The translations under genes and the position numbers were made by a program. Below, piece by piece: positions 24,952 to 33,282 of a stretch of DNA of 45,383 nucleotides. How positions within the stretch are numbered: the first letter of the stretch is position 1; each line of letters opens with the position of its first letter. The DNA comes from Oscillospiraceae bacterium UBA4632 (lineage in GTDB: Bacteria; Bacillota; Clostridia; Oscillospirales; Oscillospiraceae): assembly GCA_002405995.1 (NCBI GenBank), contig DHMW01000075.1, forward strand, positions 1 through 45,383, given 5' to 3'. Under the pieces are notes generated by a model, which saw only the letters and a program-made list of their open reading frames with translations, was not told the DNA's origin and did no database searches.

Positions 24952-25641
24952 TCAAAAACGCATTTTTTCTAGCTCCAGCGCGGCTTCCTCCGCCCAGAGC
25001 TCCGTATGTTCTGCGCCTTCCGGCGCGGGTTCACCTGTTCCCTCGGTACCGCCGTAGCGCTTGGCCTTGAGGGTACCGGCCTCCGGCTGTGCGGGCACGG
25101 CGACAAGGCTGACTTCATAGGCGTCCGCCGCGCCGTCCAGCTCAAAAACGCACAGCGCGCCGTCGTATTCTTTCCCCGCCCAGTGTTCGCACAGCGTCCT
25201 GTGCTGGTCCGCACCGCAGATCGAGCAGTTAACGTGCTGCACGCTGCATCCCACGCTGCACTCGCGCAGAATGCCGCCCTCGATGGCGGCGATCGTGTCT
25301 GCGGTGCTCGTGGTGCGCACCATATAGCAGCTCAGCACCAGCCGCTTGACCTCGCCCTCGCTCACGACCTGCGCGTCATAGACGCGCGCGGTCTGCGCTC
25401 CGGCGCTCCACTGGTGATCGCGCAGCACCGGCTTGCCGACATAGATCTTCGCCAACTGCTCCAGCGTCGCATCTGTGAAGCGCTCGCAGTCGCGGTCGAT
25501 CTGGTTGTCGCAGGCGGCCAAGCGGAAGGTGAACACCTCGTCCGCGCTCAGCGCCCGCAGCGTCTGTGCGTTGATGAGGGCAAGCTCCTGCTCGCCCACG
25601 GCGGCTTTTTCGATCCGCGCCGCCTTAAAGATCATATCCAT
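24952..25641 (-). CDS. Prohead protease with zinc-knuckle-like insertion
   Basis: The 229-residue protein sits between portal and capsid, where the HK97-type serine protease is expected. A candidate catalytic histidine is H76 (VLRDHQWSAG) and serine S129 in ILRECSVGCS, with YEVSLVAVPAQP following. Between them and the last motif is a C139xxC142 ... C151xH153 insertion (VNCSICGADQHRTLCEHW) that looks like a zinc knuckle. It matures the prohead by cutting scaffold domains. Confidence 0.8.
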   Translation of the reverse strand: MDMIFKAARIEKAAVGEQELALINAQTLRALSADEVFTFRLAACDNQIDRDCERFTDATLEQLAKIYVGKPVLRDHQWSAGAQTARVYDAQVVSEGEVKRLVLSCYMVRTTSTADTIAAIEGGILRECSVGCSVQHVNCSICGADQHRTLCEHWAGKEYDGALCVFELDGAADAYEVSLVAVPAQPEAGTLKAKRYGGTEGTGEPAPEGAEHTELWAEEAALELEKMRF

Positions 25642-25645
25642 GTGG

Positions 25646-26935
25646 TTACTCCTCTCCGGCGGCCGTACCGCCGTTTCTCTGCGCGCTCAGCTCCGGCCAC
25701 AGGTCAAGCGGCACATAGTTCAGGCTCGCGCGCCTGCGATCGCCGCCCGGAACGTTCGGCAGGTCCTCCAGCGCCGCAATGTCATCCGGGCTAAATACGC
25801 TCAGCTCGCTCATCACGCGGTACCAGTTTGCCCTGCTCGCCGTGTCGCCCTTCAGCTCTGCCATCATGTTGATGCGCAGCTCCAGGCCGGCGGCAAGCTC
25901 GCTGTCCGTCAGCAGCTTGTAGCTTTGCTCCTCCTCGTACTGGGTCACGATCGGGTGCAGCGTGCCGACAACGTATTCGATCGCGTTCTGCTCGTTGCTG
26001 CCGTAAGCCTGCTTGCCCTCGTTGAGCTTGTAGAGCGGCACGCCGAAGTAGCGGGCAATGTCCGTGATCGACAGCTGCTTGTTCTCCACGAACTGCGCGT
26101 CGCGGTTGCTGCCTGCGATGCTCGTATACTTGAGGCCAAGGTCGAGGATCGCCGTCCGGTGCGCCTTGCTCGGTCCCATGTGGATGCGCTCCCACTCGCT
26201 GCGCAGCATGTCCTTCTTGGTCACGAGCGACCCGTCCGCACGCTTGAGCGGCTTGCCGTGTTCGTCCGTCACATAGCCGCCGAGATCGGTGTCCGTCTCC
26301 AGCACGCCGCCCGGCTGCCCGCCGTTGGCGTAGTAGCTCAGCTCGTACTCCTGCGCGGCGCGGGCCGAGGCGATCACCTCTCCCGCGCGCGTCACCGTGC
26401 CGAGGCCAACGAGACCGGTGCGCGTCGCGTTCTTGTAGTGGCACACGTCCTCGTTCGGCAGCCGCATGACTTCTCCGGAGAAGGGGTGCGTCACGTCGTA
26501 CCACACGCGCCCCGCCGTGTCGTGCCAGGGCTGCACCAGATACCACGGGACGGGGATCAGCTCCACCGGCTTGCCCGTGCGCTCGTCGCGCACGATCCAG
26601 TCGTAGCCGTTTCCGCCCTCCAGGCGGCTGGTCTCCAGCACCTTTTTCCGGATAAACGGCGTCATCGCCTCATTTGGCCGGATGTTCAGCAGCCGCAGCA
26701 GCTCGTGTCCTGTGCGCTCGCGCGTGCGGGTGTCGATCACGTAGTTCGGCAGCTTGGCGATGCTGTCGCTCAGGATCTCGATGCAGCGGTCCACCGCGCT
26801 CAGCTTGCGTGCCGCGCTCTGCGGATCCTCTCCGGCAGCCAGACCGCCGGACGCCGTCAGGCTGCTGACCGTCACTGCCTTGCTTACCGTGGGCGAGCGC
26901 GCGGTCGCCGCGCGCAGCCCCTTGATGATGCTCAT
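25646..26935 (-). CDS. Phage portal protein (HK97 gp3 family)
   Basis: The 429-residue protein has typical portal blocks: AVDRCIEILSDSIAKLPNYVI, HELLRLLNIRPNEAMTPFIRKKVLETSRLEGNGYDW-like, DVCHYKNATRTGLVGLGTV, and FGVPLYKLNEGKQAYGSNEQNAIEYV. It forms the dodecameric DNA gate at one capsid vertex. Its ATG overlaps the stop of the small membrane protein gene (ATGA). Confidence 0.95.
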   Translation of the reverse strand: MSIIKGLRAATARSPTVSKAVTVSSLTASGGLAAGEDPQSAARKLSAVDRCIEILSDSIAKLPNYVIDTRTRERTGHELLRLLNIRPNEAMTPFIRKKVLETSRLEGGNGYDWIVRDERTGKPVELIPVPWYLVQPWHDTAGRVWYDVTHPFSGEVMRLPNEDVCHYKNATRTGLVGLGTVTRAGEVIASARAAQEYELSYYANGGQPGGVLETDTDLGGYVTDEHGKPLKRADGSLVTKKDMLRSEWERIHMGPSKAHRTAILDLGLKYTSIAGSNRDAQFVENKQLSITDIARYFGVPLYKLNEGKQAYGSNEQNAIEYVVGTLHPIVTQYEEEQSYKLLTDSELAAGLELRINMMAELKGDTASRANWYRVMSELSVFSPDDIAALEDLPNVPGGDRRRASLNYVPLDLWPELSAQRNGGTAAGEE

Positions 26936-27105
26936 GTCTGACCGTCACTTCCTTCCTCGTTGCTTTCGTCAAAGCCGTCCACCACCGCCAGCGCCGCCAG
27001 CAGCGCGCCCGCGGCGATCAGTCCGGCAGGGACGTAGATCATAGCCGTTCCCAGCGCGATGAGCGCGCAGCCGAGCAGCAGCGCGGCGTCTCTCAACTTT
27101 TCCAC
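26932..27105 (-). CDS. Small two-helix membrane protein between terminase and portal
   Basis: The 57-residue protein starts with GTG at 27105, preceded by AGGAGG at good spacing. It reads MEKLRDAALLLGCALIALG, then a second hydrophobic stretch LIAAGALLAALAVV, and an acidic tail (DGFDESNEEGSDGQT). Two membrane helices are likely. It is coupled to portal by an ATGA overlap and lies 12 bp after the large terminase. Similar small membrane proteins are found at this place in other siphoviruses; the function is unknown. Confidence 0.75.
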   Translation of the reverse strand: MEKLRDAALLLGCALIALGTAMIYVPAGLIAAGALLAALAVVDGFDESNEEGSDGQT

Positions 27106-27117
27106 GATTTTTCCTCC

Positions 27118-28929
27118 TCACAGCGTAAAGCCTGGACGCGCCACCGCCTCGGCAAGGTCGGGCTTCTGATTTCTGGCGATCATCCATACCGCCACCACGA
27201 TGATGCTGGCGACTGTTGGGTCAATGCGCCCCGTTGACTTGTTCTTGAGCGGCTTGATGTTGCCGTTGCCGTCTTCGTGGCAGCGGACATTGCCAAACGT
27301 CCAGCGGAAACACGTGTTATGTACATGCAGCAGCGTGTGCCGCTGCATCATGTCGTCCATCTCCTTCATCGCAGGGCTCATGTTCTTCAGATCCTGCGGG
27401 ATCTCGATGATCGGCGCGATCGGCGCGATCCGCTGCGTGATCGTGCGGCTCAAGTACGGATCGAAGCCGATCATCCGCAGGTCGTACCGCTCTGCCGCCT
27501 CGCGGATGCGCGCCTCGATGTCGTCGTAGTCGTTCACCTCGCCGGGACAGAGTGTCAGGAATCCCGCGCGCGCCCAGTCCCGATAGGGGACGTGATCGCG
27601 CCGCTCCGCCTCGTCCACCGTTGCCTCCGGCCGCCAGATGCCATAGGGCAGCAGCACCGCAACATCAAGCCCAGGCTGGGGAGGGAAGAGGAGGACGAAT
27701 GCTGTCAGGTCGCGGCTCGTTGAGAGGTCAACGCCGCCGTAGCAAGTCATCCCGTCCAGCCGTTTGAGCCACTCGTCGCGCTCGCGCCGCTTGCTCGGCC
27801 CCCATTGCGTTTTGTCGTAAAGATTTAGCGAGATCCAGCTGACTGCCTTCGTCGTGATCCACTGGTTGAGCCGCAGCCAGCGGAACAACCGCTCCGCGGC
27901 CTCGCTCTTCTTCGCCGCCATCGCCTCCATGCGGATATTCCGCAGGCTCAGGTGCTTGCCCAGCGACGGATTGCAAAGCTTCCACAGGCTCTCGTCCCAG
28001 ATGTTGAGCTTGGCAAGATCGTCCGGATCGTCGCCGAACATCGCCGTCAGACCGTAGAGGATCGGCAGCCAGTTCTCTTCGTCGCGCGCGAGCAGCGCTT
28101 CCTCAGCCTCCGCGAGATCCTCATCCGCCACGTGCCGGAGCGAGAGGATCGTGCGCACATCGCCGCCCTCGGCCTGCACGCGGCGCAGCTGCCGCGCGTC
28201 GCGGATGGCGACCGCCTTCGCGTGGATCTCCCAGCCGATGGAATTGCGGTCGGGATCGTCGCCTGCCGTCGTCAGCACGATCCACGCCGGTTGGCGTCTC
28301 GATGCGCCGGCCGCGCCGGTCATCACGTCCCACAGGTCGCGGCTCGGCTGGGCGTGCAGCTCGTCGAAGATCACGCAGCTCGGCTTGTAGCCGTGCTTGC
28401 TGTAGGCCTCGGCAGACAGCACCTGCATGATGCCCACCGTCACCCACCTGCGCCCGCCGTTGCTGGCCCTCACGCTCCGGCGATACTCGATGCGCCTGCG
28501 GCTCTCGATGACCTTCAGCTCGCCGCGCGCGATCATCTTCGCCGTCCACGGCGCGCTCGTCGCCATGAAGACCGCCGCGTTAAAGACGATCGAGGCATTA
28601 TCTTTGTCCGCCGCGCAGATATAGACCTCGGCATTCAGCTCGCCGTCGGCAAACAGGTGATACAGTCCCAGCGCCGCCGCCAGCTCGCTCTTCCCGTTTT
28701 TCTTCGGGATCTCGAGATAGAGATACCAGTACTTCCGCAGCCATTCCGCGTTGATTGGGGCAGGGAGGCCAACGGTGTCCGGACTGGACACCATCGTCCC
28801 GTAGAACTCGCTCAGCGCGCTGCGCTGCCAGTCGTAGAGCCGGAAGCGCTCGCCCGTGTCGGTCGTCGGCAGCCGCTCGACGAAGTCGCAGACGAACTGC
28901 GCCGCGCCATGGTCGAACCGCTCAGCCAC
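27118..28929 (-). CDS. terL: Terminase large subunit
   Basis: The 603-residue protein has a Walker A-like EIPKKNGKS (73-81), Walker B CVIFDE (185-190) and a C-terminal RNase-H-type nuclease (YGGVDLSTSRDLTAFVLLF; GFDPYLSRTITQ; KSTGRIDPTVASIIVVAVW). It is the packaging motor of the HK97/Terminase_1 type and overlaps the small subunit gene by 8 bp. Confidence 0.96.
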   Translation of the reverse strand: MAERFDHGAAQFVCDFVERLPTTDTGERFRLYDWQRSALSEFYGTMVSSPDTVGLPAPINAEWLRKYWYLYLEIPKKNGKSELAAALGLYHLFADGELNAEVYICAADKDNASIVFNAAVFMATSAPWTAKMIARGELKVIESRRRIEYRRSVRASNGGRRWVTVGIMQVLSAEAYSKHGYKPSCVIFDELHAQPSRDLWDVMTGAAGASRRQPAWIVLTTAGDDPDRNSIGWEIHAKAVAIRDARQLRRVQAEGGDVRTILSLRHVADEDLAEAEEALLARDEENWLPILYGLTAMFGDDPDDLAKLNIWDESLWKLCNPSLGKHLSLRNIRMEAMAAKKSEAAERLFRWLRLNQWITTKAVSWISLNLYDKTQWGPSKRRERDEWLKRLDGMTCYGGVDLSTSRDLTAFVLLFPPQPGLDVAVLLPYGIWRPEATVDEAERRDHVPYRDWARAGFLTLCPGEVNDYDDIEARIREAAERYDLRMIGFDPYLSRTITQRIAPIAPIIEIPQDLKNMSPAMKEMDDMMQRHTLLHVHNTCFRWTFGNVRCHEDGNGNIKPLKNKSTGRIDPTVASIIVVAVWMIARNQKPDLAEAVARPGFTL

Positions 28930-29458
28930 CGCCCGCGCAGCTCATCGCTGCCTCCTGCCGCCGCCTCAGCAGCTGCGTGAACTCGTCCGCCCCCTCGTCC
29001 GCCGCTCCGGCGACCGTCGCCGCCACGGACGGGATGACCAGGCGGCACCGGCTCGATACGGTCAGGCCCATATCGTTGGCGCAGTTGCGCGCCTGCTTGA
29101 AATAGCGGTCCTGCACGCGCCCCCAGCTCTCCGCGCTCTCAAGGTCGCGTCCGCGTCCGGGGACCGGCTCCAGCGCCCGCTGCACCTCCGCCGTCGCGCT
29201 GATATACTCGTGATGCGCGATCAGGTAGCGGCCCAGGTTGTCTGCGTCAAGGTCGGTGTAAAGCCCGACGTCAAGAAGCTGACGCCCCAGCGCGCGGAAC
29301 TCCTTGTGCAGCGGTTTGGGCAGCCACCTGGGCGGCTTTGCCTTTTGCGGCGGCGGCACGACGACCTCGCGGTCGCGCCGCGCGTCCTCTTCGGCCCGCG
29401 TCATATGCTTGCGCCCCTTGGCCACAACCAGATCGGTCGGCTGTCTCGCTCCCGCCAT
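28922..29458 (-). CDS. terS: Terminase small subunit (P27 family)
   Basis: The 178-residue protein has a basic N-terminus (PTDLVVAKGRKHMTRAEEDAR) and WLPKPLHKEFRALGRQLLDVGLYTDLDADNLGRYL, the P27-family signature, with DLESAESWGRVQDRYFKQARNCANDMGLTVSSRCRLVIP. It recognises the packaging start on phage DNA and feeds TerL. Confidence 0.92.
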   Translation of the reverse strand: MAGARQPTDLVVAKGRKHMTRAEEDARRDREVVVPPPQKAKPPRWLPKPLHKEFRALGRQLLDVGLYTDLDADNLGRYLIAHHEYISATAEVQRALEPVPGRGRDLESAESWGRVQDRYFKQARNCANDMGLTVSSRCRLVIPSVAATVAGAADEGADEFTQLLRRRQEAAMSCAGGG

Positions 29459-29473
29459 TGCTCCACTCCTTTC

Positions 29474-30760
29474 TCACGGTTTCCCCAGCGCCGCAACAAT
29501 TGCCTTCTCGCGCTCGCTCAGCTCCCAGACGAACTGCTTTCGTTTCTTCGCTGCAGCCTTCTTCGCTGCAGCCTTCTCCGCGGCAGCCTTCTCCGCCGCA
29601 GCCTTCTCCGACAAAAGAAAACCCGCACCGTAAACGGTTTTTCCTTGTTCGCGCTGCGCGTCCAGAGCCCGAACAAAGCTCGCGTCTGACGCCGGAATCC
29701 GCAGCGCTGTCCAGCGAGAGGTTGGCGCGATGCGGATCGGCGTCATCACGCAGTCTGGGTATGCGTAGCCGGGCAGTTCCACCGCGCCCTCATTCGTGTT
29801 CTGCGTGTTCACTGTATCCACAAGCGCCCACAACTCCGGCGCCGTCTCGATCTTCCAGTCTCCAAGATTAGTCACAAAGCTCGTGCAAACGTCCGCACCG
29901 TTTTCATAGGTGATCTGGCAGGACATCGGCAGGTAGTTGCACGTCCCTGCCGCAATGCCGAACAGGGTCAGCGCTGGCGCAAACAGAAAAAACCGGATAC
30001 CGCGCTCCATGTAAAACCGGCAGATCTTCGAGAGGATCGAAAACGGCGGGTTGTCGATCACCACGCATCCGTCTGGATAGGTCTCGCGCTCATAGTCGCC
30101 GCCTGGATAAAACGGTCGAATGATCGGCGCGTCCTGCAAGCCGTAGTGCTCTACCGCCCAGTCGCGGACCGTTTCGTAGATGTTCTGCGGCGTGTAGCAG
30201 TCGTCGGTGGTGAGCTTTGGCTTGAACTTTTCCACAAAGGCGTCGTATTCTTCAGAGTTTTCGCTTTCGGTTTCGCCCCAGAAGTGCTCAGCCTTCGGAT
30301 CCGGCTTTGACCGCTCATATGCGCTGACTGGGATCGTCTCGACCTCCTCCACGGCAAAGCCGGTCAGCTCGGCGTCGAAGCCAAAGCTCTGCAGCTCCTG
30401 CATCTCGAACCTGAGCCGCGCCGCGTCCCACTCACCAGTCTCGGCAAGGCGGTTGTCGGCGATGATGTACGCGCGCCGCTGCGCCTCGGTGAGATCGCTT
30501 ACCAGCACATACGGCACCTCGCTCATGCCCTCGGCTCTCGCCGCCTCGACGCGGCCGTGCCCGGCGATCAGGTTGTTATTCTCATCGATCAGCACCGGAG
30601 AAACAAAACCGAACTCGCGCAGACTCCTGCGCAGCTGCTTGATCTGCTCCTCCCCGTGTATCTTCGCGTTATTCTCGTACGGCTTAAGCGCATCGATGCG
30701 CGCCGTCGGCAGTCCCTTGACTGCCACACGCACCGGCTCCGCCGCTTTTTTCTTCGTCAT
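29474..30760 (-). CDS. ParB-domain / adenine methyltransferase-like fusion protein
   Basis: The protein has 428 residues from MTKKKAAEP at 30760 (GGAG 8 bases upstream). Residues about 15-105 are a ParB/Srx domain (IDALKPYENNAKIHGEEQI; LIAGHGRVEAARAEG). Residues about 180-380 resemble phage/EcoRI-type adenine methylases, with the catalytic NPPF (237-240) in VVIDNPPFSILSK. A clear FxGxG SAM motif is missing; PFYPGGDYE may stand in for it. The tail has EKAAA/KKAAA units from a 15-bp tandem repeat, then KKRKQ. In phages such fusions are linked to DNA modification near the packaging genes. Confidence 0.8.
   Translation of the reverse strand: MTKKKAAEPVRVAVKGLPTARIDALKPYENNAKIHGEEQIKQLRRSLREFGFVSPVLIDENNNLIAGHGRVEAARAEGMSEVPYVLVSDLTEAQRRAYIIADNRLAETGEWDAARLRFEMQELQSFGFDAELTGFAVEEVETIPVSAYERSKPDPKAEHFWGETESENSEEYDAFVEKFKPKLTTDDCYTPQNIYETVRDWAVEHYGLQDAPIIRPFYPGGDYERETYPDGCVVIDNPPFSILSKICRFYMERGIRFFLFAPALTLFGIAAGTCNYLPMSCQITYENGADVCTSFVTNLGDWKIETAPELWALVDTVNTQNTNEGAVELPGYAYPDCVMTPIRIAPTSRWTALRIPASDASFVRALDAQREQGKTVYGAGFLLSEKAAAEKAAAEKAAAKKAAAKKRKQFVWELSEREKAIVAALGKP
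29544..29603. repeat. Four 15-bp tandem repeats in the ParB-methyltransferase-like gene
   Basis: TTCTTCGCTGCAGCC occurs twice (29544, 29559), then TTCTCCGCGGCAGCC (29574) and TTCTCCGCCGCAGCC (29589), coding for AAAEK/AAAKK units. Unit number may vary by slippage. Confidence 0.9.
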
Positions 30761-30946
30761 GTTTTTTTCTCCGTTTCTCCGCCAATTCCCTCCGTGGGGA
30801 GAAAATCTTCTGCATGGGAGGGCTCGCGGTTTCGGCGGCAAAGTTCCGAACTTTTCTGACCCGGGGAGGGGGGGCCGCAAGGATCCCCGCGCGACACCCT
30901 CGCGCCGCGCCCGAGCGCCCGAGCCTGCCGCTTTTTACATCACAGG
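30761..30946. other. Gene-free 186-bp stretch upstream of the packaging genes; candidate cos region
   Basis: No coding frame with a ribosome site is seen. The stretch is GC-rich with G runs (CCGGGGAGGGGGGGCC) and lies between the HNH gene and the methyltransferase-like/TerS/TerL genes. In cos phages with HNH proteins, the cleavage site usually lies close by. No cos sequence can be identified directly. Confidence 0.3.
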
Positions 30947-31318
30947 TCACCGCGCAGAACGCCTGCGGTTTTCGTACAATTCCCGCGCCGTTTTCCGGCT
31001 GTGGCAGCTGTGGCACAGGCTCTCCAGATTGCTCCGGTCGCAGAACCGTCGCCAGCTTCCCTTGTGATCGACGATGTGGTCAACGTCCGTTGCTCTGACG
31101 CGAAGCCCGCGCTTCGCACACTCACGGCAAAACGGCTCACGCAGGAGCTGCGCCGGCCGCAGGTCGCACTTCCACCTGGCGGTCTGATACATCCAGCGCC
31201 AGGACTGCGCCTCGGCGCTGCGCCGGTCGCCGCGCGGCTGGTGGGCATCGCAATAGCCGTCACTCACCAGCACGCAGCAGCCCGGGTGTCGGCATGGCCG
31301 CAGCGGCTTTTGGCTCAC
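30947..31318 (-). CDS. HNH endonuclease (packaging-associated)
   Basis: The 123-residue protein has paired zinc ligands (CRHPGCCVLVSDGYCDAH at the N-terminus; FCRECAKRG) and the HNH core ATDVDHIVDHKGSWRRFCDRSNLESLCHSCHSRKT. It starts with GTG, preceded by GGAGGTG. HNH proteins beside terminases of HK97-like phages work with TerL in cos cleavage. Confidence 0.93.
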   Translation of the reverse strand: MSQKPLRPCRHPGCCVLVSDGYCDAHQPRGDRRSAEAQSWRWMYQTARWKCDLRPAQLLREPFCRECAKRGLRVRATDVDHIVDHKGSWRRFCDRSNLESLCHSCHSRKTARELYENRRRSAR

Positions 31319-31376
31319 GGGCTATCACCTCCGGGCAAAACAAAAAGCCTGCGCCGACACAAACCGCTCTCGCGGA

Positions 31377-31574
31377 TCATGTGGCACAGGCACTCTGGCA
31401 CAGGCACTCGTCGATATTCACGATGGATTCTTTCCCACAGATCTTGCAGTAGACCGTCAACGATCTCGCTCTGGTCTCGGGATTCAGCCGGAGGACCTTC
31501 CCTCTGCCGCAGCACGGGCAGAGCAGCCATCCGTCCTTTGCTGCCAGTTTATCACCTTTCTGCTTCGTTTGCAA
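31377..31574 (-). CDS. Cysteine-rich KTR-type zinc-ribbon protein
   Basis: The 65-residue protein starts with TTG (GAGGTG 8 bases upstream). Two cysteine pairs (LLCPCCGRGKVLRLNPETR; VYCKICGKESIVNID) form a zinc ribbon of the cysteine-rich KTR family, known from conjugative elements and phages of Firmicutes. Function is unknown; DNA or protein binding is likely. Confidence 0.8.
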   Translation of the reverse strand: MQTKQKGDKLAAKDGWLLCPCCGRGKVLRLNPETRARSLTVYCKICGKESIVNIDECLCQSACAT

Positions 31575-31674
31575 TACTTTTTCACCTCGTGTCCGTGAAT
31601 AAGCAACAGTTTACAAGTATATTCCCATCTTAAGTAGAAGTATATCTATGATCTATAATTTAAAATAAAAGCGC

Positions 31675-32391
31675 TTACCGCTTTGCCGCGACCCAGCTTG
31701 CCTTGTACAGGTACCCGAAACTCTTGCCGGTGATCGGATCGCGCATCTCCTTGCCGCCGGCGCGGGCCCAGAACGCATTGCGCGGCACCGCCGGGCGGCG
31801 GCTCTGCACAGAGATCTCCGGGCATGGGATCATCGCGCGCATCCCGCGCGCGACGCCCCACTTGTGCTTGCCGAGCGGCACGAAGCCGCCGTCTCGGTCC
31901 TTGCAAATATATTCGGCGAGCCGCCGGTAGCCGTCCTCCTTGTGCAGCACGGGATATTTGACATACCCCGGATTGACCCAGCCGTAGCGCCAAAGGTACC
32001 GCGCCACGTCGAACGGCAGATCGCTGTCGTCCGCCACAAAGTGGATGTGCCACCGTCCGCCGGAGTGCCCGACCTCGATCGCGTAGACGTAGCGCCGCAG
32101 CATCGGACGCATGCGGCGTGCTCGCTTGATAAACGCCGCCAGACAGCGCTTGACGCCATCAAAGCTATCCGGCAGGTGCTCATCGTCGAAGGTGAGAATG
32201 TAGTGCGTGCCGGTATAGCCGAAGAGCGCGAGATACAGCTCCAGCTTGTCTGCACTCTTTGCCCACATGCACGGTGCACTCAGGCGTCCCATGTCTGAGC
32301 GCTTGGCCCACTCAACGAATCGCTTCCGGTCGGTCGTGTAGGTCTTGACCAGCGGCCCCGCCCGCTGCCTAACCACACAGTACTCAGCCAT
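31675..32391 (-). CDS. HUH endonuclease / Rep-like protein
   Basis: The protein has 238 residues from ATG 32391 (GGAG 6 bases upstream). It shows the three Rep motifs in order: HYILTFDDEHLP (63-74, motif I), GGRWHIHFVADD (HUH at 115-117, motif II) and RRLAEYICKD (Y161 and K164, motif III). This is the pattern of rolling-circle replication initiators of small phages and plasmids (G2P/ORF2-like). A tailed phage with its own DnaB and initiator does not obviously need one. It is followed by a 100-bp AT-rich gap. Confidence 0.78.
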   Translation of the reverse strand: MAEYCVVRQRAGPLVKTYTTDRKRFVEWAKRSDMGRLSAPCMWAKSADKLELYLALFGYTGTHYILTFDDEHLPDSFDGVKRCLAAFIKRARRMRPMLRRYVYAIEVGHSGGRWHIHFVADDSDLPFDVARYLWRYGWVNPGYVKYPVLHKEDGYRRLAEYICKDRDGGFVPLGKHKWGVARGMRAMIPCPEISVQSRRPAVPRNAFWARAGGKEMRDPITGKSFGYLYKASWVAAKR

Positions 32392-32608
32392 ATACGCTCC
32401 CGACCACACCGGCGACAGCGCCGGTCATATCACCCTCAACAACAGCCGCGTCCATTTGCTTGCAGTATTCCCACAAGAAATCCATGCAAAGTCTGTTCAA
32501 AACTCGCACATGTGACTTGCTTCCGTCGCACATATCCGCAAACCTCGCAGCATCGTTTCTGTCGCAGCCGAAGCTCATCAGCAGCTTGATCATCCGTTTC
32601 CTCTTCAT
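32384..32608 (-). CDS. Small phage protein (unknown)
   Basis: The protein has 74 residues with a strong GGAGG site 9 bases before the ATG. The sequence (MKRKRMIKLLMSFGCDRNDAARFADMCDGSK) looks helical, basic at the N-terminus and hydrophobic at the C-terminus (AVAGVVGSVYG). It overlaps the Rep-like gene by 8 bp, so the two are coupled. Not recognised. Confidence 0.7.
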   Translation of the reverse strand: MKRKRMIKLLMSFGCDRNDAARFADMCDGSKSHVRVLNRLCMDFLWEYCKQMDAAVVEGDMTGAVAGVVGSVYG

Positions 32609-32624
32609 TCACGCGCACCTCCGC

Positions 32625-33119
32625 TCAGGAAAACAGGAGCTTAAACCACGCCCACAGGTTGCGCCACGGGTGGTCTGAGAGCCATTTGCAGACCGATGCG
32701 AGATGCGCGGACGTCTCTCGCTCGCACGTCAAATCATGCCGAAGAACTGTCGCTTCGCTGTTCGCCCTTCTCAGCGCCGCCTCAGTGTCGGCGAGCTTGG
32801 TGCGCAAGTCCTTGCTCTCCGCGATCGCCGCGTCCCTCTGTCCTGCCACCAGAATGACATTCCCACGCTCGCGGCACAGTTCATTATTGACTCTTTGAAG
32901 CTCTTTGTTTACCGCTCCCATAGTGTCATCAGAATTTTTGAGCTGCTCTCGCAGCCCGTTCTTCTCGGCCACGCACTTGGCAAGCGCATCGTTCTGCTCA
33001 TCGATCCGCTTGCTCAGCGCCGCGATCTCCTCGTTGGCCCCCGCGTTTGCCTGCCACGCTGTCTCCAGCATCGTGAGCATCTGCTCTTTTGTAGTCTTCT
33101 TCAGGTTGATCTTCTGCAT
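32625..33119 (-). CDS. Coiled-coil phage protein (unknown)
   Basis: The 164-residue protein is one long coiled coil (about 20-140: EEIAALSKRIDEQNDALAKCVAEKNGLREQL; DSTM-like heptads; LRTKLADTEAALRRANSEATVLRHDL), with a Trp-rich C-terminus WLSDHPWRNLWAWFKLLFS that could touch membrane. Start follows the 53-residue gene by one base. No function is assigned. Confidence 0.75.
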   Translation of the reverse strand: MQKINLKKTTKEQMLTMLETAWQANAGANEEIAALSKRIDEQNDALAKCVAEKNGLREQLKNSDDTMGAVNKELQRVNNELCRERGNVILVAGQRDAAIAESKDLRTKLADTEAALRRANSEATVLRHDLTCERETSAHLASVCKWLSDHPWRNLWAWFKLLFS

Positions 33120-33120
33120 G

Positions 33121-33282
33121 TCAGTCTCCCTTCATCGTCATTTGTTGATATCCGCCGACGCGCTCGACTTTCACAACGCGCACGTCGCCGTACTTCTCGT
33201 AGTCCATTGCGATTTTTTCCTTAAGGCCCTGCACATCAGCCCCGTCCGGAGCATCGACCTCCATCGTCACCCGCAGCGTCAT
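33121..33282 (-). CDS. Small phage protein of 53 residues (unknown)
   Basis: It reads MTLRVTMEVDAPDGADVQGLKEKIAMDYEKYGDVRVVKVERVGGY in a beta-alpha-beta pattern. Its ATG overlaps the stop of the DUF551 gene (ATGA), and it ends one base before the coiled-coil gene, with GGGAG in its last codons as that gene's ribosome site. It is real by context. Confidence 0.72.
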   Translation of the reverse strand: MTLRVTMEVDAPDGADVQGLKEKIAMDYEKYGDVRVVKVERVGGYQQMTMKGD

